Of a stretch of DNA of 64,000 nucleotides, positions 16,190 to 25,960 are shown in pieces. Position 1 is the first letter of the stretch; every line of letters begins with the position of its first letter. Under the pieces are notes generated by a model, which saw only the letters and a program-made list of their open reading frames with translations, was not told the origin of the DNA and did not search any database. The stretch lies in contig CP081098.1 in NCBI GenBank assembly GCA_025141015.1, positions 3,292,501 to 3,356,500 of the forward strand. The letters run 5' to 3'. Both the position numbers and the translations under genes were made by a program. The DNA is from Rhodobacteraceae bacterium M382 (GTDB taxonomy: Bacteria; Pseudomonadota; Alphaproteobacteria; Rhodobacterales; Rhodobacteraceae).

Positions 16190-17554
16190 CTATTTGCTCA
16201 AACGCGCACTGCCGAACCCGGCGGCCCTGACACGAGCCAGATCCCGTTCGGCCACAGAATCCGATGAATAAGGGCCAGCCAGAACAACACGATAACTTTT
16301 GCCCCCCTTGTTCAGGCTCCCCAACCGCATCGGCAATCCGGTTCCGGCCAGGTTTTGCGCCGTCTCGCGGGCAACAGCATCAGTTTCATACGTTGCCACA
16401 CGAATATACCGATTGGTCGATACCCTGGGCAAGGATTGGGCCTGGGACGCGGATCGGGTTGAAACCCGGACGTGGGTCGCTTCTGCCGGAGACCGCGCTG
16501 TGGATGTTGGCAAGGTAATGATCTGCGCCTGCGTTGGCACCGGTTTCAGCGTCTTCGGCAGCGTGTTCGTCCAGATCTGGGCGCTTTGCGCATCCCCCGC
16601 CGCAGTTCGCACCCCGCGCATCGGGTTCATGCGATCATCTTCACGTTCCACCCGGCGATACCCTTCGGGAATTCTCACCGCCTGGGTGATCACAGCGGGG
16701 CGCAGACCGCGCTCGGCCCGTTGCGGATTCAAACGATCGTCGCTCCACACGGACCTATAGCCGGCGGGCACCTTGAAGTTCTGAGTGTTCTGCCGATTGT
16801 CGTATATATGGCGCTGCACCACCCGTGTGTTCGGAGTCAGACGCAACGACGACTGCGGCCCAATACCAGAGCCCGACCCAAAGGTAACCGGAGCCTCGGC
16901 CTGTGGACCACACCGCACGTCCGGGGTTTTGTTGATATACCGCTGACTTAACGATGAGGCATTCGAACAGCCACCAGCGCGCGCGGCCGGAGCCGCTGGC
17001 GTCGGGGCCGCAACCACAGCCGCGGGTTTGGTTTTCACCGGGGCCGGTTTTGGCGCCGCCGGCAAAGTGCTCGCCACGGTCGGAACAGGTTTGCGGGTGC
17101 TGGTCACAACTGGTTGCCGAACCGTCGCCTGGGTTGTCGTCCGTGTTGTCGTCGTGGGTTTTGCAGTTGTTTTTACGGTGGTCTTAGGGGCCGGTGCCGC
17201 AACAGGTGTCCGGGCTGCGGTGGCGGTTGGCCGTCCCGCGGCGGGCACCGTGATCAATTCAGGAGCCTTGGCCTGTGACGTCGCGCTGGTCGACGCCCCC
17301 GGTTTCAGCTTGGTCTGCTGATAGCCACAGATCTGTTTGCGGCTGCGGTTGACCCGGGGAACCCAGGTCACATTTCCGTCGATCCCGGCGCGAATATAGA
17401 TACACCCCTTGCTATCAACATATTGCTTCCCTTTGAACGAAGCCGGAGGGAACTCGGCCGGGGGCTGCGCCTTTTGCAGCGTCTGGGCCTGCAAAGCCGG
17501 AAGTCCAAGCCCCCCCGCGATCAATGCCATGGCAATAATTCTTGTAATCTTCAT
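16190..17554 (-). CDS. Exported SPOR-domain protein
   Basis: This 454-residue protein starts with a signal peptide (MKITRIIAMALIAGGLGLPA, cleavage near LQA-Q). A long Thr/Pro/Ala-rich low-complexity linker (about 85-200) follows, then a region with two related motifs (VPAGYRSVWSDDRLNPQRA and IPEGYRRVEREDDRMNPMRG). It ends in a SPOR domain (about 380-454: YIRVATYETDAVARETAQ ... YRVVLAGPYSS). SPOR domains bind denuded septal peptidoglycan, so the protein is probably periplasmic and linked to cell division or the envelope. The ATG at 17554 starts the signal peptide; an in-frame GTG four codons earlier is less likely. It is transcribed alone, after upp. Confidence 0.85.
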   Translation of the reverse strand: MKITRIIAMALIAGGLGLPALQAQTLQKAQPPAEFPPASFKGKQYVDSKGCIYIRAGIDGNVTWVPRVNRSRKQICGYQQTKLKPGASTSATSQAKAPELITVPAAGRPTATAARTPVAAPAPKTTVKTTAKPTTTTRTTTQATVRQPVVTSTRKPVPTVASTLPAAPKPAPVKTKPAAVVAAPTPAAPAARAGGCSNASSLSQRYINKTPDVRCGPQAEAPVTFGSGSGIGPQSSLRLTPNTRVVQRHIYDNRQNTQNFKVPAGYRSVWSDDRLNPQRAERGLRPAVITQAVRIPEGYRRVEREDDRMNPMRGVRTAAGDAQSAQIWTNTLPKTLKPVPTQAQIITLPTSTARSPAEATHVRVSTRSASQAQSLPRVSTNRYIRVATYETDAVARETAQNLAGTGLPMRLGSLNKGGKSYRVVLAGPYSSDSVAERDLARVRAAGFGSARLSK

Positions 17555-17642
17555 GCCTGCCCCCACAATATGTGGTCACAAGAATGCCGTAATTCCGAAT
17601 CGCTGTAAAGCCGGGTTTTCCGTGAAATCCACCTCGAACAGC

Positions 17643-17666
17643 GGGCAGAGCGCAAATACTCTGCCC
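17643..17666 (-). terminator. Hairpin after upp
   Basis: GGGCAGAG (17643-17650) and CTCTGCCC (17659-17666) form a perfect 8-bp stem 24 bases beyond the upp stop. On the minus strand there is no good T-run after it, so termination strength is uncertain. Confidence 0.45.
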
Positions 17667-17690
17667 AAATTTTCGTGAAGAGCGAGGATG

Positions 17691-18323
17691 TTACTTGGTG
17701 CCGAACATCCGGTCGCCCGCATCCCCCAGTCCGGGCATGATATATCCCTTGTCGTTCAGCTCGCGATCCAATGATGCGGTGACGATCGGCACATCCGGAT
17801 GCGCTTCCTTCATGCGGGCCACACCTTCGGGGGCGGCCAGCAGGCAGAGAAAGCGGATATTGTTGGCACCGGCCTCTTTCAGCAGGTCAATCGCGGCAGC
17901 CGAACTGTTGCCTGTGGCCAGCATCGGATCGACTGCAATCACCAGACGATCCTGCAATCCTTCGGGTGCCTTGAAATAATACTGAACCGGCTTCAGCGTC
18001 TCTTCGTCCCGATAGAGACCAACAAATCCAACGCGCGCCGATGGGATCAGCTCCAGAACCCCGTCCAACATGCCATTACCTGCCCGCAGGATCGACACCA
18101 ACGCCAGCTTCTTGCCCGCCAGGATCGGTGCCTGCATCTCTTCCATCGGGGTTTCGACATTGGTGGTGGTCAGCGGCATTTCGCGGGTGACCTCATAGGC
18201 CAACAGCTGGGTCAGTTCGCGCAGCAGGCGGCGGAACCCGGCGGTCGACGTGCCCTTGTCCCGCATCAGGGTCAGTTTGTGCTGGACCAACGGGTGGTCG
18301 ACGACGGTCAGATGTTCGGACAT
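17691..18323 (-). CDS. upp: Uracil phosphoribosyltransferase
   Basis: This 210-residue type I phosphoribosyltransferase converts uracil and PRPP to UMP. The PRPP loop [18 protein letters not shown] and the C-terminal uracil-recognition region [18 protein letters not shown] are complete. The length equals that of bacterial Upp (208-210). It is the last gene of a minus-strand salvage run; the gap after deoB is 76 bases. With Cdd, DoeA-type phosphorylase and DeoB upstream, the cell can turn cytidine and thymidine/uridine-type nucleosides into free base, UMP and ribose phosphates. Confidence 0.96.
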   Translation of the reverse strand: MSEHLTVVDHPLVQHKLTLMRDKGTSTAGFRRLLRELTQLLAYEVTREMPLTTTNVETPMEEMQAPILAGKKLALVSILRAGNGMLDGVLELIPSARVGFVGLYRDEETLKPVQYYFKAPEGLQDRLVIAVDPMLATGNSSAAAIDLLKEAGANNIRFLCLLAAPEGVARMKEAHPDVPIVTASLDRELNDKGYIMPGLGDAGDRMFGTK

Positions 18324-18399
18324 GGGAGGTCTCCAAAATGCAGTTCATTTGATTTAACGGGGCCAGGGGACCAGGGGCAAGGCAGTTTTGACTGTCCGG

Positions 18400-19611
18400 T
18401 CAAAGAAAACTGCGCCCCGGACCCTGGGCCGCAACCCCCAGATGCGCCGCGATCGAGGCCGCGATGTCGGCAAAGGCAACCTGCCCCAGCGGTCCGGCTC
18501 CGCGGCCGGACACCAGCACCGGCACCTGTTCGCGGGTGTGATCCGTCCCGGGCCAGCTGGGATCATTGCCGTGATCGGCCGTCAACACCAGAATATCGCC
18601 GTCCCGCAATCGTGACAGAATTGAACCCAACTGAGTATCGAACCACTCGAGCGCCCGGGCGTATCCTGCAATGTCACGGCGATGACCATACAGGCTGTCG
18701 AATTCGACAAAATTGGCAAATGTCAGGCTGCCGTCCTCGGCGTTCTGGACCCGGTCCGACAGGTGCTGCATCAGCTGGGCATCGGGGCCTTTGTCCAAAG
18801 TGTCGATGCCTTGCATCGAAAAGATATCTCCGATCTTGCCAATTGCATGAACTGTGCCTCCTGCCTCCTGCACCCAATTGTTCAGCACAGGCGACGGCGG
18901 GAGTATGGCGAAATCGCGTCGGTTGGGCGTACGGCTAAAACCGTCCTGCGGATTGCCGACAAAGGGGCGCGCGATCACTCGCCCCACTTTCATCGCATGT
19001 AGCCGGGGCGCAATGGCCCGGCACAGGTCCAGCAGGCGATCCAGACCAAAAGTCTCCTCATGGGCTGCGATCTGGAACACGCTGTCAGCCGAGGTATAGC
19101 AAATCGGCCAGCCACTGCGCATATGTTCGCCACCCAACGCGTCGATGATCGCGGTGCCCGGTGCGTGCCGATCACCCAGAATGCCCTGCGTCCCGGCCTG
19201 CTCCGCAACATACGTGCTCAGCTCGGGCGGGAATGCCGGTTGCGTGTCGGGAAAGAAATGCCAGTCCCAGGGCACCGGGACCCCGGCCAGCTCCCAATGA
19301 CCCGATGGGGTGTCCTTGCCCCTGCTGATTTCAGCAGCACATCCCCACCGCCCCTGTGGTGCCGAGTCCAGCCCCGGAAACGGCACAGCCGAAGCAAGAC
19401 GCATGGCCGCCCCCAACCCCAACAGGTCCATATTGGGCACATGCAGCGGCCCCGTTCGCCCGGTTTCGGCCCGCCCTGCGGCGCAGGCCTGCGCAATATG
19501 GGCCAGCGTATTTGCCCCAAGGTCCGGCAGATCGCCGTTGTAGAATGAACTGGCATCCGGCGCCCCACCGATACCCACTGAATCCATCACCACCAAAAAA
19601 GCACGCGCCAT
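18400..19611 (-). CDS. deoB: Phosphopentomutase
   Basis: This 403-residue enzyme of the alkaline-phosphatase superfamily interconverts (deoxy)ribose 1-phosphate and 5-phosphate. The start [20 protein letters not shown] carries the first metal-binding Asp and [19 protein letters not shown] the second metal cluster near the C-terminus. The length is normal for DeoB. Its ATG overlaps the deoA stop by one base (TGATG), so the two are coupled: DeoA releases deoxyribose 1-phosphate and DeoB isomerises it. Confidence 0.96.
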   Translation of the reverse strand: MARAFLVVMDSVGIGGAPDASSFYNGDLPDLGANTLAHIAQACAAGRAETGRTGPLHVPNMDLLGLGAAMRLASAVPFPGLDSAPQGRWGCAAEISRGKDTPSGHWELAGVPVPWDWHFFPDTQPAFPPELSTYVAEQAGTQGILGDRHAPGTAIIDALGGEHMRSGWPICYTSADSVFQIAAHEETFGLDRLLDLCRAIAPRLHAMKVGRVIARPFVGNPQDGFSRTPNRRDFAILPPSPVLNNWVQEAGGTVHAIGKIGDIFSMQGIDTLDKGPDAQLMQHLSDRVQNAEDGSLTFANFVEFDSLYGHRRDIAGYARALEWFDTQLGSILSRLRDGDILVLTADHGNDPSWPGTDHTREQVPVLVSGRGAGPLGQVAFADIAASIAAHLGVAAQGPGRSFL

Positions 19612-20915
19612 CAGACAATCCTTTCGTGGATCAGATCGGGCAATGTCGCAGACATATCGCCCAATTCAATGGCACCACGCACGGCACGTTCTGCCAGAAC
19701 GGCGGCCTCTTCGCGGTTGGCATGGATGACGGCCAACGGATCGCCTTTGTGTATCTTTTGCCCCAGCCGCACGACCGAAGACAGACCAACCGCAGGATCA
19801 ACCACATCGCTTTCCACCAGGCGCCCTCCGCCCAGATGCACAACAGACAATCCCAACGCCTCACCATTGATGGCGGTGACATATCCGGTCTCACGCGCCA
19901 GGACTTCGCGGATCACGCTGGCCTCGGGCAGAAAACGGCGCCAGTTGTCGACGAACTCCAAGGGGCCGCCGATGGCATAGATCATCCGACCAAATCGTTC
20001 AGCGGCGCGCCCCTGCGCCAGCACGGTACGGATCTGTGCCTCTCCCGCATCAACGCTGTCGGCCAATCCACCGTCAAACAGCACCTGCCCGCCCAGAGAC
20101 ACGGTTGCTTCGATCAATGGGCCGCCTGCGGTGCCCGTCAGGGCCTCCATCACCGCATCCACCTCCAGCGCATTGCCCAGAGCCGGGGCCAGCGGTTGGT
20201 TCATGTCGGTGATCAACGCAGAGGTTTTGCATCCGGCCGCATTGGCCGTATCCACCAGGGACCGCGCCAGAGCGCGGGCGTCATCTGCAGTTTTCATAAA
20301 GGCGCCCGAGCCGCATTTGACATCCATCACCAATGCCTGCGGAGCCGCAGCGAGCTTTTTGCTCAGGATTGAGGCCGTGATCAGATCCAGGCTTTCGACG
20401 GTTGCGGTCACATCGCGCACCGCATACAGCCGCTTGTCCGCAGGCGCGATCTGCCCGGTTGCGCCGACAATGGCACAGCCCACTTCGCCCACAACGGCGG
20501 CCAGCCGCTCTTCGGAAATCTGGGTCGTCACACCGGGGATGGCCTCCATCTTGTCCAATGTCCCTCCGGTATGACCCAATCCGCGTCCGGAGATCATCGG
20601 CACATAGGCTCCGCATTCGGCCAACGCCGGCGCGACAAGCAAAGAGGTGCAATCCCCCACCCCACCGGTGGAATGTTTATCGACCACCGGGCCCGGCAAA
20701 TCCCAGGTCAACACATCGCCGCTGTCGCGCATTGCCAGCGTCAGCGCGCGCCGTCCTGCTTCGCCCAGCCCATTCAGACAGACCGCCATGGCAAAAGCCC
20801 CGGCCTGGGCGTCACTGACCGCGCCATCTGCCAGCCCCTGGGCAAACCAGGTCAGTTCGTCCGCGGACGGGGTTTCCTTGCGCCGCAAGCGGGCGATGAT
20901 CGCACGTGCATCCAA
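19611..20915 (-). CDS. deoA: Thymidine phosphorylase (TTG start)
   Basis: This 434-residue enzyme phosphorolyses thymidine to thymine and deoxyribose 1-phosphate. The glycosyltransferase-family signature [14 protein letters not shown] and [20 protein letters not shown] are present, and [14 protein letters not shown] binds phosphate. The frame has no ATG near the expected N-terminus. A TTG at 20913-20915 sits nine bases after GGAG and gives an N-terminus ([20 protein letters not shown]) that aligns with E. coli DeoA, so I use it. The start lies five bases after the cdd stop, and the ribosome site is inside the cdd end. Confidence 0.93.
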   Translation of the reverse strand: MDARAIIARLRRKETPSADELTWFAQGLADGAVSDAQAGAFAMAVCLNGLGEAGRRALTLAMRDSGDVLTWDLPGPVVDKHSTGGVGDCTSLLVAPALAECGAYVPMISGRGLGHTGGTLDKMEAIPGVTTQISEERLAAVVGEVGCAIVGATGQIAPADKRLYAVRDVTATVESLDLITASILSKKLAAAPQALVMDVKCGSGAFMKTADDARALARSLVDTANAAGCKTSALITDMNQPLAPALGNALEVDAVMEALTGTAGGPLIEATVSLGGQVLFDGGLADSVDAGEAQIRTVLAQGRAAERFGRMIYAIGGPLEFVDNWRRFLPEASVIREVLARETGYVTAINGEALGLSVVHLGGGRLVESDVVDPAVGLSSVVRLGQKIHKGDPLAVIHANREEAAVLAERAVRGAIELGDMSATLPDLIHERIV

Positions 20916-20920
20916 AAGGC

Positions 20921-21313
20921 TCAGCTCCGATCCATATGGTCGACCCCAAAGGCCCCGGGCAACAGGTCGGCGATGGTCGTCGCCTGTTCCGGGCCATCGG
21001 TGGTGCCCAGCGTAACCGGTACATTGCCTGCGCCAAACTCGGCCAGCTTCTGGCGACACCCGCCACAGGGCGGCACCGGAGAGGGGCTGTCGGCGATTAC
21101 ATAGACCTCGGCAATCTCGGTCTCTCCTGACGCGACCATGGCGGCAATCGCCCCGGCTTCGGCACAGGTGCCTTCCGGATAGGCGACGTTTTCCACGTTA
21201 CATCCCACATAGACCGTTCCCGAGGTCGCGCGGATCGCCGCGCCCACCTTGAAGTTGGAATAAGGCGCGTGGGCGTTTTCACGAACGGCAGCGGCGGCGT
21301 CTTTGAGGCTCAT
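20921..21313 (-). CDS. cdd: Cytidine deaminase
   Basis: This 130-residue homotetrameric-type zinc enzyme deaminates cytidine and deoxycytidine. The catalytic motif CAEAGAIAAM (Cys ligand and Glu base) and the second zinc motif PCGGCRQ are intact, and the length is that of short tetrameric Cdd. It shares a 4-base ATGA overlap with the VOC/cupin gene before it and almost touches deoA after it. Confidence 0.96.
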   Translation of the reverse strand: MSLKDAAAAVRENAHAPYSNFKVGAAIRATSGTVYVGCNVENVAYPEGTCAEAGAIAAMVASGETEIAEVYVIADSPSPVPPCGGCRQKLAEFGAGNVPVTLGTTDGPEQATTIADLLPGAFGVDHMDRS

Positions 21314-22401
21314 GTGGGCTCCAGATTGGTTGTGAAGGTTCCGGGCAGGCTGACTTCCAACAGTTCCACGTCGTCGGACGGGGCGACCAGACGGGTTTTC
21401 ATGCCGGGTGGGATGACATAGGCATCCCCTGCTTCCAGATCATAGGGGTCGCGCCCTTCCCCATGCAAGGTCACACGACCGTTCATGACAAAGGTAAACA
21501 AAATATCGGTGTCATGGCTGGCCCAGGGACTTTCCCCCAAACCGCGCCGCACCACCTGAACGCTGGCCACACCATGGGTGTTGGCATTGATCGTGGTGTC
21601 ACGGCAGACAAAACCCGGCAGCCGGAAATCCACCCAGTCCGCGCTGGCCGCCTGATTATAGACAAAGCGCTGACCATCCCATTCCCGATCCGGGCGATGA
21701 TGCGGGGTCGGCAGGGTCATATCGTGGTCGATTTCGGTGACATGATCCGCCGGGACGCCAATTTCAATCACTTGCAAATCGTCGCTTGCCTCCAACACCC
21801 GGTGACGGATCTCCGGGGGTTGGATGAAACAATCGCCCGGTGTCAGGCGCATCTTTTCGCCCTGATCCTCGTACACCACATCAACCCAGCCGTGGATGCA
21901 AAAGATCAACTGAAACCCGACCTTGTGGAAATGCACCATATCCGGCACGGGTCCGCCGTCAGGAATGCGAATGTGGCTGGCGATGATCGACCCGCCCAAC
22001 CGCGAAGGCACCAGATCGCGGTAATGCATACCTGCCCGCCCGATGATCCAGGGGGCCTGGTCGGCCAATCGGCGCACCACAAAGGAATGCTGGGTCGTGG
22101 GCATGACCAGCGGTGGGTTGCGCTCTTCGATTTCGACCCGGGTGCCATTGGGGGCGATCAGCACCCGTGCTCCATCGGCGAATCCATCCGGGTCATCGGT
22201 CAGGATGCGCAGTGTACCCGGCTGTTCGGCTGCGTCTTTTTCAATCCGCAACCGCAGTCCGTGACCCGAAAACACAGCGATCGACGGGTTATCGGCCGGA
22301 TAAATCATGTCCATCCGCATCCCGAGGGTTTTGGTATAAAACGGAATATCGTCACGCAACTCCTGCGTGGGCAGCCGCATTTCGGCAATCGTATCAGACA
22401 T
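21310..22401 (-). CDS. VOC/glyoxalase-like plus double-cupin protein heading the salvage operon
   Basis: This 363-residue protein starts with about 90 residues resembling half a glyoxalase/VOC fold (MRLPTQELRDDIPFYTKTLG, then IAVFSGHGLRLRIEKD). Two cupin barrels follow: the first has MVHFHKVGFQLIFCIHGWVD and FIQPPEIRHRVLEA with candidate metal His, the second has DILFTFVMNGRVTLHGEG and AYVIPPGMKTRL. GGGAGTG precedes the ATG at 22401. It is the first gene of the cdd-deoA-deoB-upp run and is coupled to cdd by a 4-base overlap. The function is not known to me; an enzyme or binder acting on a nucleoside-derived compound is an inference from position. Confidence 0.82.
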   Translation of the reverse strand: MSDTIAEMRLPTQELRDDIPFYTKTLGMRMDMIYPADNPSIAVFSGHGLRLRIEKDAAEQPGTLRILTDDPDGFADGARVLIAPNGTRVEIEERNPPLVMPTTQHSFVVRRLADQAPWIIGRAGMHYRDLVPSRLGGSIIASHIRIPDGGPVPDMVHFHKVGFQLIFCIHGWVDVVYEDQGEKMRLTPGDCFIQPPEIRHRVLEASDDLQVIEIGVPADHVTEIDHDMTLPTPHHRPDREWDGQRFVYNQAASADWVDFRLPGFVCRDTTINANTHGVASVQVVRRGLGESPWASHDTDILFTFVMNGRVTLHGEGRDPYDLEAGDAYVIPPGMKTRLVAPSDDVELLEVSLPGTFTTNLEPT

Positions 22402-22428
22402 GAACACTCCCAGTATTTTTCGCGAGAG

Positions 22429-22442
22429 TGACCAAATGGTCA
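22429..22442. promoter_or_regulatory. TGACCA-AA-TGGTCA dyad, candidate operator
   Basis: A perfect 6-bp inverted repeat with a two-base centre lies 27 bases upstream of the VOC/cupin start in the 142-base divergent gap to maeB. The form is typical of TetR- or GntR-family operators. By position it best fits control of the salvage operon. Confidence 0.5.
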
Positions 22443-22543
22443 AAAATTTGCAACAAGCTGCCTGCGACACCGTTTCCAAAAATGAACTATTTCCCCGACG
22501 TCAGGAATGGTTTAATGCTAAACTATATTTTGAGGAGTGAGAT

Positions 22544-24817
22544 ATGTCCGACAATCAGAGCCTGCGCCAGGCCGCGCTGTTTTACCACGAATACCCAAAA
22601 CCGGGTAAGTTGGAGATCCGCGCGACCAAACCGATGGCCAATGGTCGTGACCTGTCCCGCGCCTATTCCCCGGGCGTTGCCGAAGCCTGCACCGAAATCA
22701 AGGACGATCCAGCCAATGCGGCCCGCTATACCGCGCGGGGCAATCTGGTGGCAGTTGTTTCCAACGGCACCGCTGTTCTGGGGCTGGGCAATATTGGCGC
22801 GCTGGCTTCTAAACCGGTGATGGAAGGCAAGGCCGTCCTGTTCAAGAAATTCGCCAATATCGACTGTTTTGACATCGAGGTGAACGAAAGCGACCCGGAA
22901 AAGCTGGCTGATATTGTCTGTGCGCTGGAACCTACCTTTGGGGCCATCAACCTCGAAGACATCAAGGCTCCAGATTGTTTCATCGTTGAAAAGCTGTGCC
23001 GCGAGCGGATGAATATCCCGGTGTTTCACGACGACCAACACGGCACCGCCATCGTCGTGGGGGCCGCAGCCAAGAACGCGCTGCATGTCGCCGGGAAATC
23101 GTTTGAGGATATCAAGATCGTGTCGACCGGTGGCGGCGCGGCGGGGATTGCCTGTCTCAACATGCTGCTGAAACTGGGTGTGAAACGGGAAAACGTCTGG
23201 CTGTGTGACATTCACGGGTTGGTTTATCAGGGCCGGACCGAAGACATGAATCCGCAAAAGGCGGCCTTTGCCCAGGAATCGGACCTGCGCACACTGGACG
23301 AAGTCATCGACGGGGCCGACCTGTTCCTGGGGCTGTCAGGTCCCAACGTGCTAAAGCCGGACATGGTCGCCAAGATGACCAAACGCCCGATCATCTTTGC
23401 GCTTGCCAACCCAAATCCGGAAATCATGCCCGACGAGGCGCGCAAGGTCGCCCCGGATGCCATCATCGCCACCGGGCGCAGCGATTTCCCCAATCAGGTC
23501 AACAATGTCCTGTGCTTTCCCTTTATCTTTCGGGGCGCGTTGGATGTCGGGGCCACCGAAATCAACGACCAGATGCAGATCGCCTGCGTCGACGGCATTG
23601 CCGAAATGGCCCGCGCCACCACATCCGCCGAAGCCGCCGCCGCCTATAAGGGCGAACAGCTGACTTTTGGCGTCGACTATCTGATCCCGAAACCGTTTGA
23701 CCCGCGCCTGGTGGGGGTTGTGTCTTCGGCTGTGGCTCAGGCCGCAATGGACAGCGGTGTCGCCACCCGTCCAATTGACGATCTGGACGCCTACCGGCAA
23801 AAACTGAACCAGAGCGTGTTCAAATCCGCACTGTTGATGCGGCCCGTGTTTGACGCGGCCCGCGCGGCCAGCCGCCGAATTGTATTCTCCGAGGGCGAAG
23901 ACGAACGCGTTTTGCGCGCCGCCCAGGCCATTCTGGAGGAAACCACCGAAACGCCAATCCTGATCGGTCGCCCCGAAGTCATCGAGACCCGGTGTGAACG
24001 GTTGGGCCTAGACATTCGACCCGGGCGTGAATTCCAGATCGTCAATCCGGAAAACGACCCCCGTTACTATGACTATTGGACCAGCTACCACCGCCTGATG
24101 CAGCGCCACGGCGTGACGCCAGATCTGGCCAAGGCGATCATGCGCACCAATTCCACGGCCATTGGTGCCATCATGGTGCACCGCGGCGAGGCCGACAGCC
24201 TGATCTGTGGTACTTTTGGCGAATATCGCTGGCACATGAATTACGTCAACCAGGTCCTGGGCGGAAACAGCTATGAACCCCATGGGGCGCTGTCGATGAT
24301 GATCCTCGAAGACGGACCTTTGTTCATTGCCGACACACATGTGCACATCGAACCCACGCCCGAACAGATCGCCAAATCGGTGATCGGGGCCGCGCGTCAC
24401 GTGCGACGGTTCGGTCTGGAGCCCAAGATTGCCCTGTGCTCCCAATCCCAATTTGGCAATACCAACTGCGATTCCGGCGCGCGATTGCGTGGGGCGCTGA
24501 CCATCCTAGACGGCCAGAATCACGATTTCATCTATGAAGGTGAGATGAATATCGACACCGCTCTGGACGCGGAGCTGCGGGACCGGATTTTCCCCAATTC
24601 ACGTCTGGAGGGGGCGGCCAATGTGCTGATCTTTGCCCACGCAGATGCCGCGTCCGGGGTGCGCAACATTCTCAAGATGCGGGCTGATGGGCTCGAAGTC
24701 GGTCCGATCCTGATGGGCATGGGCAACCGCGCCCATATCGTGTCCCCGTCCATCACCGCACGTGGGTTGTTGAACATGGCAGCCATCGCCGGAACCCCGG
24801 TTGCGCACTACGGTTGA
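22544..24817 (+). CDS. maeB: NADP-dependent malic enzyme with phosphotransacetylase-like domain
   Basis: This 757-residue protein decarboxylates malate to pyruvate with NADP reduction. The malic N domain ([25 protein letters not shown]) and the Rossmann NAD(P) domain ([16 protein letters not shown]) fill residues 1-430. The C-terminal half (about 435-757, beginning [20 protein letters not shown]) is the phosphotransacetylase-like domain typical of MaeB, usually regulatory and inactive. AGGAGTGAG precedes the ATG. It is divergent from the salvage operon. Roseobacters use it to supply NADPH and pyruvate during growth on acids and fatty acids. Confidence 0.95.
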   Translation: MSDNQSLRQAALFYHEYPKPGKLEIRATKPMANGRDLSRAYSPGVAEACTEIKDDPANAARYTARGNLVAVVSNGTAVLGLGNIGALASKPVMEGKAVLFKKFANIDCFDIEVNESDPEKLADIVCALEPTFGAINLEDIKAPDCFIVEKLCRERMNIPVFHDDQHGTAIVVGAAAKNALHVAGKSFEDIKIVSTGGGAAGIACLNMLLKLGVKRENVWLCDIHGLVYQGRTEDMNPQKAAFAQESDLRTLDEVIDGADLFLGLSGPNVLKPDMVAKMTKRPIIFALANPNPEIMPDEARKVAPDAIIATGRSDFPNQVNNVLCFPFIFRGALDVGATEINDQMQIACVDGIAEMARATTSAEAAAAYKGEQLTFGVDYLIPKPFDPRLVGVVSSAVAQAAMDSGVATRPIDDLDAYRQKLNQSVFKSALLMRPVFDAARAASRRIVFSEGEDERVLRAAQAILEETTETPILIGRPEVIETRCERLGLDIRPGREFQIVNPENDPRYYDYWTSYHRLMQRHGVTPDLAKAIMRTNSTAIGAIMVHRGEADSLICGTFGEYRWHMNYVNQVLGGNSYEPHGALSMMILEDGPLFIADTHVHIEPTPEQIAKSVIGAARHVRRFGLEPKIALCSQSQFGNTNCDSGARLRGALTILDGQNHDFIYEGEMNIDTALDAELRDRIFPNSRLEGAANVLIFAHADAASGVRNILKMRADGLEVGPILMGMGNRAHIVSPSITARGLLNMAAIAGTPVAHYG

Positions 24818-24896
24818 TGGCGGCCCGATTTGGTCAATACAGCAAAACATGGTACTGTCTTTCCTATTGCTCAGGCAATTTGGAAAGGCATTTCCT

Positions 24897-25217
24897 ATGT
24901 TTTTTAAGTCCATCACCCTGCTCATTCCGCTTCTGCTGTGCGCCTGCACAATCAGCGAGCGGCGCTATGGTACCGAATATGTTTCGGTGGATGGCAAGCG
25001 ATACTTGGTCGAAAACTGGGAAAGAACCCGTAGTTACAATCTGGACGAAGAGACCGAGTATTACGACTATGTCATCATCGAGGGAAAGAAATATCGATGC
25101 GAAGGTGACTGCTCACGCACGGTAGAGCGTGTTCTGGCTGACGCCAAAAAGCGCAAGATCATCCTGGCCAATGACCCGACAACACCGGTTTCCCCCACCG
25201 AGACTCCGTCACATTGA
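24897..25217 (+). CDS. Small predicted lipoprotein
   Basis: This 106-residue protein starts MFFKSITLLIPLLLCACTIS, a lipoprotein signal with a lipobox ending LCAC; lipidated Cys is residue 17. The mature part is charged and Tyr-rich (YGTEYVSVDGKRYLVENWER, TEYYDYVIIEGKKYRCEGDC) with two Cys that could pair. I see no family. The ATG at 24897 follows GGAAAGG at eight bases; longer in-frame starts overlap maeB's end and would bury the signal peptide. Its place 79 bases after maeB could mean co-transcription. Confidence 0.75.
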   Translation: MFFKSITLLIPLLLCACTISERRYGTEYVSVDGKRYLVENWERTRSYNLDEETEYYDYVIIEGKKYRCEGDCSRTVERVLADAKKRKIILANDPTTPVSPTETPSH

Positions 25218-25960
25218 GAATGCCAAACACCTGGAAAAGGGGCCGACGTGCAATCCCTGCGGCGTCACCGCACCTATCCAGAATTCCACGCTTCTGAGGG
25301 TCGCCGCCCGTTCAGGGCATTGAACACGGCGGCCACCGGGAGGCTGCTTCTGATCCCAACCGCTTTGGGCCGACCACGCCCCGCTTTGGTCGGGTCATCA
25401 GGGCGGCCCCTCAGCACCCGCGGGTCCGCCGCCAATCTGTCCAAACACGCAACAAATGCGTCATAAAACTGGACATCCCGGCAGGCCCGCACACCTTGGG
25501 CGGCCGCATATATCTGGTTCTTGGGTGCGCTTTTTGTGGCCCGACCCAAACCGGAGACCGATCCTCCATGCTGGAGGCTTCTGCCCTGAGCGTGTTGCAC
25601 ACCTGCGCCAGCTCGGTCACAGGTGCATCGACAAACTTCAGATATTGGAAGTTGCATCATGCACTACGGTGCTCTTTGTTTGGAAACGCCCGAACACCCG
25701 GCGGATTCCGCCCCCAGACACGGGCACAGAAAGGGGGCGAATCTGTTGATCCGGTTTGCACGTCAGAATTTGCAATTTTGCAAAAACTGAGAATTGGGAT
25801 GAATATCGGTATAATATTTTGAGATTTGCAATAATTTGCAATCCTCAGACACATCCAACTGCAAATTTTTGCGGTAATCTGACGCTGCCCCCAGCATGAG
25901 CCTTGCCCCAAGGGCCATCCCTCCCCTAACACCGTTGCAACGTATTCGGAGGAGGATGCC
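25218..25960. other. 743-base gene-poor gap upstream of prpE
   Basis: The left part (about 25230-25720) is GC-rich and has only unconvincing open frames, the best on the minus strand at 25274-25660. That frame has no recognisable domain or ribosome site and may be a decayed remnant. From about 25750 the sequence becomes AT-rich and carries the promoter and TTTGCAA boxes of prpE. Confidence 0.5.
25769..25872 (+). promoter_or_regulatory. prpE promoter region with TTTGCAA-type boxes and TATAAT
   Basis: TTTGCAATTTTGCAAA lies at 25769-25784, TTTGCAATAATTTGCAAT at 25825-25842 and GCAAATTTTTGC at 25861-25872. A TATAAT is at 25810-25815. Paired TTTGCAAA-type motifs are the known targets of short-chain fatty acyl-CoA regulators (the ScfR/PccR/RamB group) in Rhodobacter and relatives. 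This fits the downstream propionyl-CoA ligase. No -35 at proper spacing was evident. Confidence 0.6.

Noticed and set aside
25274-25660. Minus-strand 128-codon open frame upstream of prpE
   Set aside because: It is in a GC-rich region where chance frames are common, has no domain or ribosome site, and its composition looks like non-coding sequence. A decayed gene is possible but not shown.
25218-25720. Insertion sequence or transposase remnant
   Set aside because: I looked for terminal inverted repeats, target duplications and DDE or HUH motifs and saw none.
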